Translations under genes and position numbers: made by a program
Shown: positions 36,059-45,437 of the stretch, piece after piece
Layout: the number at the start of each line of letters is the position of its first letter
How positions within the stretch are numbered: position 1 is the first letter of the stretch
DNA from: Rhodanobacter sp.
GTDB lineage: Bacteria > Pseudomonadota > Gammaproteobacteria > Xanthomonadales > Rhodanobacteraceae
Reading direction: 5' to 3'
NCBI GenBank assembly: GCA_004298015.1
Contig: SCSE01000080.1
Location: forward strand, 20,980-84,979
DNA: 64,000 nucleotides
Notes under the pieces: model-generated
What the model was told of the DNA's origin: nothing
What the model saw: only the letters and a program-made list of their open reading frames with translations
The model's database searches: none

Positions 36059-37687
36059 TCAATTCGATCGACTGGCGGCCAGACTCATCGCACGGGCGAC
36101 AATCCCAGCCGGAAAGCCGACCCGGCCCAGCAAGCGAATTGCGTTTCTTTCCACGGCCGCACCCGGCCGCAGCCGGTAGTCGAAGAAACCCTCGATGTCC
36201 GGGTTTTCCTGAAAGTGGTACAGGTCATAGTTGCCGGCCAGATCCTGCTGCAGTTCCACGTCGTGGGTGGTCACCAGCACCTGCGCCTCCATGCCCAGCT
36301 GCTCCAGCACCGCGCGGGCAATGGCAATGCGTTCGATGGTGTTGGTGCCGCTGAACAACTCGTCGATGACGAAGACCCGGCAACGCTGTTGCCTGGCGTA
36401 GTCGATAAAGGTCTGAAGCCGCTCGATCTCGCCAAAATAATGGCTTTTGCCGGACTCGACCGAATGCTCTCTGCGGATGGAAGCCATCACCGTGGACTGG
36501 GGAATGACGGCCCGCGAGGCCAGGCAAAAGCCCAGGGTACGGCCGATGATGATGTTGCTCCCGACCATCTTGATCAAGGTGGTCTTGCCGGCCATGTTGG
36601 AGCCGGCGATCAGCGCCGAGCGGCGGTCCAGGCGCAGCGAGTTGGGCGAGGGCTGTGCCAGCAGGGGATGGCAGCCATCCTCGATGTCGATCAGCGGCGT
36701 GAGGGATAGCTCCGGCAGACAATGCTTCGGGGAGCATTCGAGTGCACAGGCCAAGGCAATACTGGCATCGATTTCACCGAGCAGCACCCAGGTCGATTGC
36801 AACACCGCGCGCACCTCGGCCAGGTGCTTGAGGACCCTGGCGTAGGCGACCAGTTCGAGCAGGAAAGTGATATTGAACCAGATCGACACCCACTGCACCG
36901 CTTCCTTTTGGAACAGCGAAAACCCACGTAACTTCTGCGCAACCTGTTGGCGCTCCGGCCTCTGCGCTCGAAGCTGCGCCACGGACTTGAACCGTGAAGC
37001 ATCATCGCCAGCACGCGCAACCGCCTCCGCCACCGGCAGCAGGGCGAGGCAGCGTTTCAAGGCCGCCGAATCGCGCCGCACACCGGCGAACGTCTGGATG
37101 ATGATGGTCACGTTGATGGCCACCGTGACAAACACTGCCCATACCGGCAAGATCGAGCCGATCGCGCCCAGCAGTGTGAGCAGCCCTATGGCACTCCACA
37201 ACAGCAGCCAGCGCGGATACTTCACCGCTCGCAGCGTTTCGCCGAAAACGACATCCACCACGTCGGCATAGCCACCATCCCTGAGCGCCGAAAGCGCGAG
37301 CTGGAAGCGCTCGCGCAAGGCATGATCGGCGCGAAGCGCCTGGGCGCCGTGGTAGCGCTCGGCAAGTAGCTGAGGGTCCTCCACATAGGTGCGCATCATG
37401 CAAAACAGGTACTGCCGACCCAGCGGTGTGATGGTGGTATCGAAGCGCGCAAAGATCTCCGGAAATTCTAGATCGAACCAGGTCTTGTCGTCCACATCGG
37501 CATCCGCTGCCGAGCCACGGACAAGATCGAAATAGGCACTGGCACGCCACGCCTTGCCGGGCCCTGACTGGCCCCAGCGCGAGCGGATCTCTGCAAGCAG
37601 CTTGCGGCGGGGGAAAACCCGTTCCAGCAAGTCATTCCATACCCCTGAAAAAGCATTCAACGTTTTCTCCTCAGCCGCTGCAGGCAT
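36059..37687 (-). CDS. Membrane-associated MutS-like ATPase
   Basis: This 542-aa protein has a C-terminal MutS-type ABC ATPase domain with Walker A GSNMAGKTTLIKMVG, a YFGEIERLQ segment, Walker B VFVIDELFSGTNTIERI and an H-loop VTTHDVELQQ. It lacks the mismatch-recognition domain. Hydrophobic helices in the middle (WLLLWSAIGLLTLLGAIGSI and VWAVFVTVAINVTIIIQTF) suggest membrane anchoring. Similar MutS-like ATPases are of unknown function and are not canonical repair proteins. The start MPAAAEEKTLNAF is the most plausible; the frame runs back to 37810 with no support. Confidence 0.82.
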   Translation of the reverse strand: MPAAAEEKTLNAFSGVWNDLLERVFPRRKLLAEIRSRWGQSGPGKAWRASAYFDLVRGSAADADVDDKTWFDLEFPEIFARFDTTITPLGRQYLFCMMRTYVEDPQLLAERYHGAQALRADHALRERFQLALSALRDGGYADVVDVVFGETLRAVKYPRWLLLWSAIGLLTLLGAIGSILPVWAVFVTVAINVTIIIQTFAGVRRDSAALKRCLALLPVAEAVARAGDDASRFKSVAQLRAQRPERQQVAQKLRGFSLFQKEAVQWVSIWFNITFLLELVAYARVLKHLAEVRAVLQSTWVLLGEIDASIALACALECSPKHCLPELSLTPLIDIEDGCHPLLAQPSPNSLRLDRRSALIAGSNMAGKTTLIKMVGSNIIIGRTLGFCLASRAVIPQSTVMASIRREHSVESGKSHYFGEIERLQTFIDYARQQRCRVFVIDELFSGTNTIERIAIARAVLEQLGMEAQVLVTTHDVELQQDLAGNYDLYHFQENPDIEGFFDYRLRPGAAVERNAIRLLGRVGFPAGIVARAMSLAASRSN

Positions 37688-37810
37688 TGCACCAGTATGG
37701 CGCCGATGTCGCCGGCGTTGGTGACCCTCTGCAGCAGGCAACCGAAGACCTGCGCCGATCGAGCTGCACACGGGCAGGTGAGGTACCGCGACGATCAATT
37801 CAGAAGACAA

Positions 37811-37839
37811 AGGGCTGCGCGGGAATACCGCGCAACCCT
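37811..37839 (-). terminator. Rho-independent terminator of the M16 peptidase gene
   Basis: On the minus strand, right after the M16 stop, AGGGTTGCGCGG and CCGCGCAGCCCT form a 12-bp stem with one G-T pair and a 5-nt loop, followed by TTTGTCTT. Stem plus T-rich tail fits an intrinsic terminator separating the M16 gene from the downstream MutS-like gene. Confidence 0.75.
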
Positions 37840-37847
37840 GTTTGCAA

Positions 37848-40511
37848 TCAGCCCTTCGGCGCCGGCCCCTTCACCGCGGTGACGAAATCCGTCGGCCGGA
37901 TATACGTCGCGTACGCCTGCTGCACCTGTTTCGCGGTGAGCTTGAGGTAGTGCTGGCCGGCGAGCGTCATCGCATTCAACGGCTTGCCTTCGATCGACAA
38001 CTCCAGCAACTGGCCACCGATCGCGCCGAAGCTGGATTCACCCAGCGGGATCTGCCGCAGCAGGATGCCCTTGGCGCGCTTGAGATCGCTCGCCGATACC
38101 GGCTCACTCTGCATCTGCTTCAGGTCACGCACCACGATCGCGCTGGCTGCCGCCACCTTGTCCGGATCGGCACCGAAGGACACCGTGTACGTGCTGCGAT
38201 GCTTGCCGAGGTCGAAGCGGGAGCCCACGGTGTAGACCAGCCCGGACTTGTCGCGCAGGTCGTGGTAGAGCCGCGACGCATAAAAACCGCCGCCCAGCAC
38301 CTGGTTGCCGAGATTCAGGGCGAAACGCGCCGGATTGTCGCGGGTCACCGGGATCATCTGTGCCATCTGCACGCTGTCCTGCGAGGCACTGCTGTCCGGC
38401 ACATGCAACTGGCCCGGCTTGTTCAACGGCACCGCGGCGTAGTCGACATCCGGTTTGGCGCCCTCGCGCTGCCAGCCCCCGAACGCCTTTTCCACCACCT
38501 GCTTTGCGGTGGCTGGATCGACCTTGCCGACCACCACGATGGTGGTCATGTCGGGACGGAAAGTCTTCGCGTAATACGCCTTCACCTTGGCCAGATCGAG
38601 GCCCATCACGTCCTTGGGCGTGGCGTAGCGCAACTGTGGGTCGGCGGCTGGCAGCAAGGCCTTTTGCAGGCCCATCGCGGCGAGAAATGCCGGGGACTGG
38701 ATCTGCCCGGCGACCGCACCGGCCATCTGGTGCTGCACCACCGCGAACGCACGCGGCGGCAGCGCCGGATGCAACTCGTTGTCGGCCAGCAAGCGCATGC
38801 CTTGCGCAAAATGTGCCGACGGCACCGCCAGCGAGAAGCTGGAGCCGGCGCTGGCACGTGCACTGATCGCATCCAGCGCCTGCTGGTACTGCAACCGGTT
38901 CAGCGTGGTGGTGCCGAACGGGAACAGCCCCCCCAGCACCCCGGCGATGCCTTCCTCGCCCTTGGCCGATTGCAGATCCTGGTTGGTCTTGATCTGGCCG
39001 AACACCTCGACGGTGCCGCTGATCGATTCGGGCTGCACGATCAGGCGCAGACCGTTGGGCAAGGTGTACGACGTCGGCTTGAGGGTGGAGCGTGGCACCG
39101 CCAGCTTGGCGAACGCCTTGGCCGCCCAGGCCGGCAGTTGCACCGACTTGTCCGGACTGGAGGAGAAACTTTCGGCACCGCCAAACCCCTTACCGGCGAC
39201 CGGCTTGCCCGAGCTTTGCGGGGTCAGGATCGCAGTCACCGCATGGGCCGGATTGAAGGTGACGCGGGCCAGCGCGTCGACCGCCTGCGGCGTCACCGCC
39301 TCGATCGCCTGCTTGATCGCATCGGGCGATTCCAGGCCCTGGAACGCCAGCGCCTGCGACCAGGCGTTGGCCAGGCCTGCTACTGAATTCTTCTTGAACT
39401 CCAGTGCGGCGATCGCCTTGCGTTTGGCCGCCTCGACCAGCGCCGGATCGATGCCCTTGGCCGCCGCCTTGGCGAGGATCGCCTGCATCCGCTTCAGCAC
39501 CGGCTGCGGGTTGCCACCCCGCGGAAAGATACCCACCGCCATGCCGATGCCCGCCGCGGGCATCGCCTGATCGAAGAAGCCGCCAAACAAGGCAGTACCA
39601 TTCATGCCCATGCCGTACAGCGCCGCGCGCTGCGAACCCAGCGCCTGGCTGAGCACCATCGCGGTGGCATAGTCGGCGGACTTCAAGCCCGGCATGCGCC
39701 AGCCCAGGTACACCGACCCATACGGGCTGTCGGTCGGCAAGCGTATGGTCTTCGCCATCACCGGCTTGAAGTGGAAGCCCGGCCGCGCCGGGATGGTCTT
39801 GCGCGGGATCGCACCGAACTCGCGCTTGACCTTGGCCAGCGTCGCCACCGGATCGACATCGCCGGCAATCACCAGGATCGCGTTGTTCGGCGCGTACCAG
39901 GCATCGTGGAACCGCTTCAGCATCGCCGCCGTGGTCTTGTTGAACGAATCGCGCGTGCCCAGCGGGGTATGCGCATACGGCGTGCCCTCGAACAGCTGCG
40001 CCTGCAACTGCTCATAGAATTTGTAGGACGGATTGGACAGGTCGCGCGAGACTTCCTGCTCGATCGCGCCACGCTCCTTCGCCCACGCCGCCGGCGCCAT
40101 GTCCACCCCGCGCATGCGCAGGCTCTGTACGCGCAGCGCCACGTCCAGATCCTGCGACGGCGCGGTGAAGTAGTACTGGGTCACGCCCTGGGTGGTATCC
40201 GCATTGAACGCGCCTCCCATGTTTGCCGCGATCGCGGCCAGTTGGTCCTTGCTCAGGCCCGGACTGCCGCGAAACATCATGTGCTCCACCGCATGCACGG
40301 TACCGGGGAACCCCGCCGGCACCTCATCCGAACCGGCCAGGTAGTTGATCTCGGTGGTCACCACCGGCGCCAGCCTGTCGCGCACGATCACCACGCGCAA
40401 TCCGTTGTCCAGGGTGGCGCGGGTGACGTCGCTCGCCCCGCTGGCAGCGGCCGTACCGGTGGCCAGGGCCAGCGCAATCGCGGTGGCCAGTTGCATGACT
40501 CGATTTTTCAT
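37848..40511 (-). CDS. Exported M16 family (insulinase/pitrilysin-type) zinc metallopeptidase
   Basis: This 887-aa protein has a cleavable signal peptide (QLATAIALALATGTAAASG) and two M16 modules. The inverted zinc motif HxxEH is HAVEH at residues 73-77, with the distal Glu in the ERGAIEQEVSRD region. The second half is the inactive M16 C-terminal type, with QDSVQMAQMIPV and LGGGFYASRLYHDLRDKSGL. It probably degrades or processes peptides in the periplasm. It lies 189 bp downstream of the ABC permease gene on the same strand and ends at a good terminator. Confidence 0.92.
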   Translation of the reverse strand: MKNRVMQLATAIALALATGTAAASGASDVTRATLDNGLRVVIVRDRLAPVVTTEINYLAGSDEVPAGFPGTVHAVEHMMFRGSPGLSKDQLAAIAANMGGAFNADTTQGVTQYYFTAPSQDLDVALRVQSLRMRGVDMAPAAWAKERGAIEQEVSRDLSNPSYKFYEQLQAQLFEGTPYAHTPLGTRDSFNKTTAAMLKRFHDAWYAPNNAILVIAGDVDPVATLAKVKREFGAIPRKTIPARPGFHFKPVMAKTIRLPTDSPYGSVYLGWRMPGLKSADYATAMVLSQALGSQRAALYGMGMNGTALFGGFFDQAMPAAGIGMAVGIFPRGGNPQPVLKRMQAILAKAAAKGIDPALVEAAKRKAIAALEFKKNSVAGLANAWSQALAFQGLESPDAIKQAIEAVTPQAVDALARVTFNPAHAVTAILTPQSSGKPVAGKGFGGAESFSSSPDKSVQLPAWAAKAFAKLAVPRSTLKPTSYTLPNGLRLIVQPESISGTVEVFGQIKTNQDLQSAKGEEGIAGVLGGLFPFGTTTLNRLQYQQALDAISARASAGSSFSLAVPSAHFAQGMRLLADNELHPALPPRAFAVVQHQMAGAVAGQIQSPAFLAAMGLQKALLPAADPQLRYATPKDVMGLDLAKVKAYYAKTFRPDMTTIVVVGKVDPATAKQVVEKAFGGWQREGAKPDVDYAAVPLNKPGQLHVPDSSASQDSVQMAQMIPVTRDNPARFALNLGNQVLGGGFYASRLYHDLRDKSGLVYTVGSRFDLGKHRSTYTVSFGADPDKVAAASAIVVRDLKQMQSEPVSASDLKRAKGILLRQIPLGESSFGAIGGQLLELSIEGKPLNAMTLAGQHYLKLTAKQVQQAYATYIRPTDFVTAVKGPAPKG

Positions 40512-40700
40512 TCGATCTGTCCTTGTGAGTAACGTGGATCAATGGAAACGCGCCGCGCAGGTGGTGAAGCACCCCGGCGCGACGCGGCGCCGGCCGGGGT
40601 CTGTGAAAAGGGGCACGCTCGCCGGTCTGACCACGGATAGCGCGTGTGCGTTCCCGCAGGCGCGACGCCCGATGCCAACCGCGGGTAAACGTTGCCCGGG

Positions 40701-42173
40701 CTAGTCATTGGCAAGAAACGGATGCGGCCGCGCCTGCAAGCCACGCCAGCCGCGGTGACCGAGCGAGAGCAGGAGCAGCGCCAGCACAAGCCAGGCGGCA
40801 GCAAACGCAGCGTCGGCCGCGATGACGGTCAACCCGCTCCAGTCATGCCATAGCACCGGCAGCAAGGCGGTGAGACTGAGCAAGACGAGCATGCCGATCA
40901 CCACGAAAAACCCGCCCACACCGGACCACGCATGGCCGCCCAATACACCCAGCACCATCGCCACCAGATAACCCAGGCAGCCGACGACGATCAGCAACAA
41001 GGACAGCACGCCCGGCCAGCCAACGCCCAGGCTTGCGGCGTCCATGCCGATAACCAGCAATGACGCGCCAAGGAAGCGGGCCGGCCCCTGGAGCACGGCG
41101 CGCAGCACGACACGCTTGATGTCGCCAGCGCGCCCCAGCCCCGGCAGCAGCGCCAGCAACGGCAGCTCGGCATTCAAGCGCCCCCAGCGTCGCGTCACCA
41201 CTGCGACGATTGTGATGACGCTCATCATGCTCACGAACGCGAAAAAAAAGGCGACATAGACGAACCCTTCGAGGCCGAACAGGTAGCGTATCTCCGGCCA
41301 AACACGGTGGTCGCCGAAGGGGCTAGCGACGAACATCAAACCCACCAGAACCATCAGCGCACTGGGCACCAGTTGATACAGCCGACCGCTCAGCGTTTGC
41401 GGCGTATACGCCCCGCCCAGCGCCATGCGCAGGGTCTTGATCGGGGCTTGCGGACCGACACCGCGCAGGTCGGGTCGGAGCGCAAGCCAGTCCGGGCGCG
41501 CCCGCAACGTCGCGGCTTCCGTCTGCGCGTCGGCCACCGACATGCCGAATACACGGCGCAAATTGATCACTTGCGGGGCACGCGATCTCGGCAGGGGAAC
41601 ATCGCCTCCCCGCAGCAGCTGACGCCACCGCCAGACTACCGCCAGCGCCAGCAAAGGAGCCGCCCCGGCGCCCCACGTCACAAAGCGCGGGTCGGTGAGT
41701 CCGGACAGGCGGAAAACGTGGAATACCGTAGCGTTCAACACCAGCAATACATACGCGAGGAGAGCCAGTCGGCCGGGCAGCAGCATGTACAACCCAGCGC
41801 TTGCAGCCGCCAGCACCAGCACGATGGCAAAGCGCGCCACATGGCCATCAGGCAGCTGCAGCAGCACCGGCACACCGAGGCTCAACACCGCATACAGCGG
41901 CAGGCTCCAGGCCACGTCGCGGCGGATTCCCGGCAAGCGCAGCTGCTGCGCATCGCGCACCAGCAAAACCGCGTTCGGCATCAGCAGCCCCCAGCAGATG
42001 CCGTTGCCGAGCCCAAGCATTACCGCACTCCATAGCCACCTGTGGTCGACGTGTCCAAAGATCCGGCCGACGCCATCGGCGACGATGCAAGCGCCCAGAC
42101 CAAGCGCCACGATCCAGCGCAAGGAACGCGGCGTGGCAATCCATGGCGCCAGCAATACTCTGGAGAAGTTCAT
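40701..42173 (-). CDS. Polytopic membrane protein, ABC-transporter permease-like (paralogue 1)
   Basis: This 490-aa protein is highly hydrophobic, with roughly ten or more predicted transmembrane helices. It shares the start (MNFSRVLLAPW), the landmark ELPLLALLPGLGRAGDIKR and the C-terminal GHRGWRGLQARPHPFL with the adjacent upstream gene, so the two are tandem paralogues. Its ATG is 15 bp after the upstream stop. With the neighbouring ATPase it probably forms an ABC exporter. The cargo is unknown, and the permease assignment rests on context and hydropathy. Confidence 0.72.
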   Translation of the reverse strand: MNFSRVLLAPWIATPRSLRWIVALGLGACIVADGVGRIFGHVDHRWLWSAVMLGLGNGICWGLLMPNAVLLVRDAQQLRLPGIRRDVAWSLPLYAVLSLGVPVLLQLPDGHVARFAIVLVLAAASAGLYMLLPGRLALLAYVLLVLNATVFHVFRLSGLTDPRFVTWGAGAAPLLALAVVWRWRQLLRGGDVPLPRSRAPQVINLRRVFGMSVADAQTEAATLRARPDWLALRPDLRGVGPQAPIKTLRMALGGAYTPQTLSGRLYQLVPSALMVLVGLMFVASPFGDHRVWPEIRYLFGLEGFVYVAFFFAFVSMMSVITIVAVVTRRWGRLNAELPLLALLPGLGRAGDIKRVVLRAVLQGPARFLGASLLVIGMDAASLGVGWPGVLSLLLIVVGCLGYLVAMVLGVLGGHAWSGVGGFFVVIGMLVLLSLTALLPVLWHDWSGLTVIAADAAFAAAWLVLALLLLSLGHRGWRGLQARPHPFLAND

Positions 42174-42188
42174 GTCAGCCCTCGCTCC

Positions 42189-43670
42189 TCAACGTGGCAA
42201 AAACGGATGCGGCCGCTGCTGCAAACCGCGCCAGCCGCGACGGCCAAGCCAGAGCAGCAATACGATCAGCAAGACCCAGCCGGCATCAAACAGCAGTGTC
42301 AGATGGCTCACGGCCAGATTTCCCAGGTGCCGGTCGCGGCCGGAGACGAACAGCGGGAGCATGATGAGAAGAGGCCACAGGAGGCTGATGCCAAGATTCA
42401 GCCAACGCCCCGCCACCTGACCACCCGTGATCAGCAGTGCGTAGGCGACAACGGCAGCAGCGAGCGATAGCTGGCTCAGCATCACAAACACGTCCGTTGA
42501 CAGCGCCGCATGCAGTCCGAGCGCAAGCACCATCAAGGCCGCTAACAGCGACAATTGGATGCGCAATGGCGGTAGCAGGATGGCCAGCAGAAGGTTCCGT
42601 TTCACGTCAGCACCGGCGCGGCCCAACCCTGGCAACAGGGCCAGCAGCGACAGCTCGGCGTTGGGGTTTCGCCAGCGTTGCAATAAGCCCATCAGACAGT
42701 GGAACGTCATGGACGCCGAGGCGAAACCAGTGAGCATGGACAACACCAGCAGTTGCTCGTTGTGCCGACCACTGATCGGCGATAGATCATGCGTATCGCC
42801 CAAGGCCCGCCAAACCATGAAGCCACCGACCGCCAGGACGGCAGCCAGCATCACCATGTGCTTGCGCAGCCAACCCATGAAGTTGGTTGGCATGAATATT
42901 CCACCCAACGCCAACCGTAGACTCACCACGGGGCGACCCTGCCCGCAACCGCGCAAGCTGGCCCGGGCCTGCATCCAGTCCGCACGCCCGGCGATGGCGC
43001 GTGACCCGTATAGACCACCGCCGGCCGCAAAGGCGCCAGCGATAGCTCTGCCAAGGCCCAGCACTGACGGCGCATTCCGGCTTGGCGCATAGGGCTTGCT
43101 GGTTACCACCAACCCGTGAATACGCGCCAGCGCCAGCACCAGCAGGAGCAGCGCCAAGGGAAGGGCCCAAGCCAGAAAATTCGAATGGCCGAGGCTGAGG
43201 CCGAGCACAGAATGAGGATGGATGGCGGCAGCGTAAAAAGGGGCCCAGATGAGTATGTCAACATAGCGAGGCAGCAGCGCCAGCAGCAGGCCAGCGAGGC
43301 AGAACATGGCCATGATTACCGCAATAACCGCGACCTTCCCTGCCCACAGTCCGAGCCCAAACGCAGGCAACAGCACGCACAGCAGTCCGTAAAAAGCCCA
43401 ACCCACGAACAAACTGCGCTGCATGCCGGGCAACCGCAGCTGATGCGCATCAATCGCAGGCAGCAGCATGTAGGAGAGAACAAACTTCCACAGCATGGCG
43501 GCACAGACACCGTCGATCACGGCTGAACCCACCCACCAGCTCGTCGTGTGCGCGAAGCATGCCCAGCCGGCCGCACCGAACACCGCCAATAGAACCAGCC
43601 CCAGCGCCAACCATCGTGTACCGGCCAGGTTGACCCGCCAGGGCGCCAGCAACGCCAGTGACAGATTCAC
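42189..43670 (-). CDS. Polytopic membrane protein, ABC-transporter permease-like (paralogue 2)
   Basis: This 493-aa polytopic protein is paralogous to the next gene: both have an N-terminal (S)LLAPW, ELSLLALLPGLGRAGADVKR and an RRGWRGLQQRPHPFLPR-type tail. It begins with GTG overlapping the ABC ATPase stop (GTGA), implying translational coupling. The predicted helices are distributed as in its paralogue, so the pair may form a heterodimeric membrane channel. The frame reaches 43748, but that extension overlaps the ATPase gene. Confidence 0.72.
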   Translation of the reverse strand: MNLSLALLAPWRVNLAGTRWLALGLVLLAVFGAAGWACFAHTTSWWVGSAVIDGVCAAMLWKFVLSYMLLPAIDAHQLRLPGMQRSLFVGWAFYGLLCVLLPAFGLGLWAGKVAVIAVIMAMFCLAGLLLALLPRYVDILIWAPFYAAAIHPHSVLGLSLGHSNFLAWALPLALLLLVLALARIHGLVVTSKPYAPSRNAPSVLGLGRAIAGAFAAGGGLYGSRAIAGRADWMQARASLRGCGQGRPVVSLRLALGGIFMPTNFMGWLRKHMVMLAAVLAVGGFMVWRALGDTHDLSPISGRHNEQLLVLSMLTGFASASMTFHCLMGLLQRWRNPNAELSLLALLPGLGRAGADVKRNLLLAILLPPLRIQLSLLAALMVLALGLHAALSTDVFVMLSQLSLAAAVVAYALLITGGQVAGRWLNLGISLLWPLLIMLPLFVSGRDRHLGNLAVSHLTLLFDAGWVLLIVLLLWLGRRGWRGLQQRPHPFLPR

Positions 43671-44563
43671 TCCGCAATCTCCACAAACAGATCCTCCAGC
43701 CCCAGCGCATCGACGCGTGCACCGGGCAGGCTGGCCGCTTCCGGCCATTGGCCTTGCGCATCGCGTTCGACCACCAGGCTGAGGCTGCCGTCGTCATGCC
43801 TGCGCCGGCTCAGGCTTTGTGTGGGTGCGGCGTAGCTGATCTGGCCCGGAATCCACAGCCGGCCATAGCGCTCCTTGGTTGCATCGACGGTGCACTGCAT
43901 CAGCAACTTGCCCTGATGCAGGAAGGCCACTTCGGAAGCGACGCGTTCCAGATCCGACACGATATGAGTGGAGAACAGCACCGTGGTGCCGGACTCGCCG
44001 GCGCGCAGCGCGATTTCGCGCAGCAGTTCGCGGCGGGCGACCGGATCGAGCGCGGCGGCGGGCTCGTCCAGCACCAGCAACTCCGGCTGCGAGGCCAGCG
44101 CGCGGATCAGGTCGACCCGCTGGCGCTCGCCCGGCGACAGCTTGGCCAGCAACTTGTTCGGCGGGATCTGCCAGCGCTCCAGCGTCCGGGTGGCGAAGGA
44201 TTGATCCCAGCGCGGATAGAAACGGCCGACATAGTCGAGCATCTGTTGCGCGGTAAGCCAGGCCAGCGCCTCGGGTTGCTGCGGCACATAGGCCAGGCGC
44301 TCCTTGCTGCGGTCGCTGAGCTTGAGCGCCGGCTCGCCGAATACCGTGGCGGTGCCGGATAGCGGCTGTAGCAACCCCAGCATGGCCCGAATCAGGGTCG
44401 ACTTGCCGGCGCCGTTGCGGCCGATCAGGCCGAGCACGCTGCCCGGCTGCACCGTGAGGTCGATCCCGCTCAGCACGTTGCTGCCATCGTAACAATGCAC
44501 CAGGTCACGCACGATCAGCGGTGCGATCGCGGTCACTTCCCTTTCCTGTCGTACAGCGTTCAT
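43667..44563 (-). CDS. ABC transporter ATP-binding protein
   Basis: This 298-aa nucleotide-binding subunit has Walker A GLIGRNGAGKST, the Q-loop YVPQQPEALAWLT, signature LSPGERQRVDLIRAL, Walker B LLVLDEPAAALDP and H-loop FSTHIVSDLE. The C-terminal ~80 residues form an extra regulatory-type extension seen in many ABC-2 exporters. It overlaps the upstream regulator (44560-44563) and the downstream permease, so regulator, ATPase and permease are read as one unit. Confidence 0.93.
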   Translation of the reverse strand: MNAVRQEREVTAIAPLIVRDLVHCYDGSNVLSGIDLTVQPGSVLGLIGRNGAGKSTLIRAMLGLLQPLSGTATVFGEPALKLSDRSKERLAYVPQQPEALAWLTAQQMLDYVGRFYPRWDQSFATRTLERWQIPPNKLLAKLSPGERQRVDLIRALASQPELLVLDEPAAALDPVARRELLREIALRAGESGTTVLFSTHIVSDLERVASEVAFLHQGKLLMQCTVDATKERYGRLWIPGQISYAAPTQSLSRRRHDDGSLSLVVERDAQGQWPEAASLPGARVDALGLEDLFVEIAE

Positions 44564-44949
44564 GGCTGCTCTCCCAGCAGTGCGGTCAACCGCCGCAGCA
44601 CCTGCTCGGCGGGCAATTCAAGTTCTCGGGTCTGGCGCATCAGCGCCTGCAGTGATGGCTCCAGCATCGCCAGCCGGCGCGATTCGCTCTGGCTCGATCG
44701 GCTGGTGTTGGCCACCACCATGCCCTTGCCGCGCAGGCGCTCCAGCAGCCCTTCGGCTTCGGCCAGGCTGTAGGCGCGCGATACCGTCATCGGGTTGATC
44801 GCGTGGAAGCCGGCGACTTCGCGCACCGATGGCAGCGCATCACCCGCACCGAGCTGACCACCAGCGATCAACCGGCGCAGTTGCTCGACGATCTGGCGGT
44901 AGATCGGCTCGGGCGACGCGGGTTGAACGGTGAGCAGCGAGGCATCCAT
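44560..44949 (-). CDS. GntR family transcriptional regulator, YtrA subfamily
   Basis: This 129-aa regulator has an N-terminal winged helix-turn-helix (EPIYRQIVEQLRRLIAGGQL, then DALPSVREVAGFHAINPMTV and SRAYSLAEAEGLLERLRGKG) and only a short helical C-terminus, as in the YtrA subfamily, which usually regulates its own ABC transporter operon. The ATG at 44949 is used; upstream is only a TTG. An imperfect palindrome abuts the start codon. It leads the ABC unit that follows on the same strand. Confidence 0.9.
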   Translation of the reverse strand: MDASLLTVQPASPEPIYRQIVEQLRRLIAGGQLGAGDALPSVREVAGFHAINPMTVSRAYSLAEAEGLLERLRGKGMVVANTSRSSQSESRRLAMLEPSLQALMRQTRELELPAEQVLRRLTALLGEQP

Positions 44950-44971
44950 GTGTATCAATACAACAATACAC
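44950..44971 (-). promoter_or_regulatory. Palindromic operator at the YtrA-type gene start
   Basis: GTGTAT (44950-44955) and ATACAC (44966-44971) are inverted 6-bp arms with a 10-bp AT-rich centre that itself repeats AATAC. It abuts the start codon of the GntR gene. YtrA-type repressors bind GTGTA-like half-sites, so autoregulation of the regulator-ABC operon is likely. No classical ribosome binding site fits between the operator and the ATG. Confidence 0.6.
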
Positions 44972-45437
44972 TTGGAGCAAAGTCAAGCATGACCTTCGGC
45001 AGGGAATGCCAAACCGATTCAGCAGCGAGGAAAGCGAAGGGCCCGCGAGGCACTCACCCCGTCAACAGCTCAGGGAAATGGTCGCCCCGTTCCCGCCAAG
45101 GAGACGTTCCTCGGGGGCAAGATCACGTTGTCTGGCCGCGCGCCTGGGGATCGCCAAGTGAAACACCGACCATCAGGAAAATTATTGCCATGCTCCTCGG
45201 TCGAAACGTCATGGGTGCTCTCGCTATTCAAGGCCTGTGTGAACTGGAGTGGGCAGCATTCCACCGCCACATGAATTTGCGATTCAATACAAGCGACTTG
45301 CGCCGCAACCTTGCTCCTTGAATATTACATACTGCCCCAGTGCGCGTTACTCGACTCGATCAAGTCGATCCGTCCATTGCCATCTAAAGCCATGGGCAGG
45401 CGCGTCTTCACCCACATCATCAGACGAGGGAACGACC
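44972..45437. other. Divergent intergenic region upstream of the SPFH gene
   Basis: No convincing gene is visible in this 466-bp stretch. AT-richer than its surroundings near 45320 (CTTGAATATTACATACTGCC), it may hold the SPFH promoter. ORFs overlapping it look random and match no family I recognise. Its leftward end carries the GntR promoter. Confidence 0.5.
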
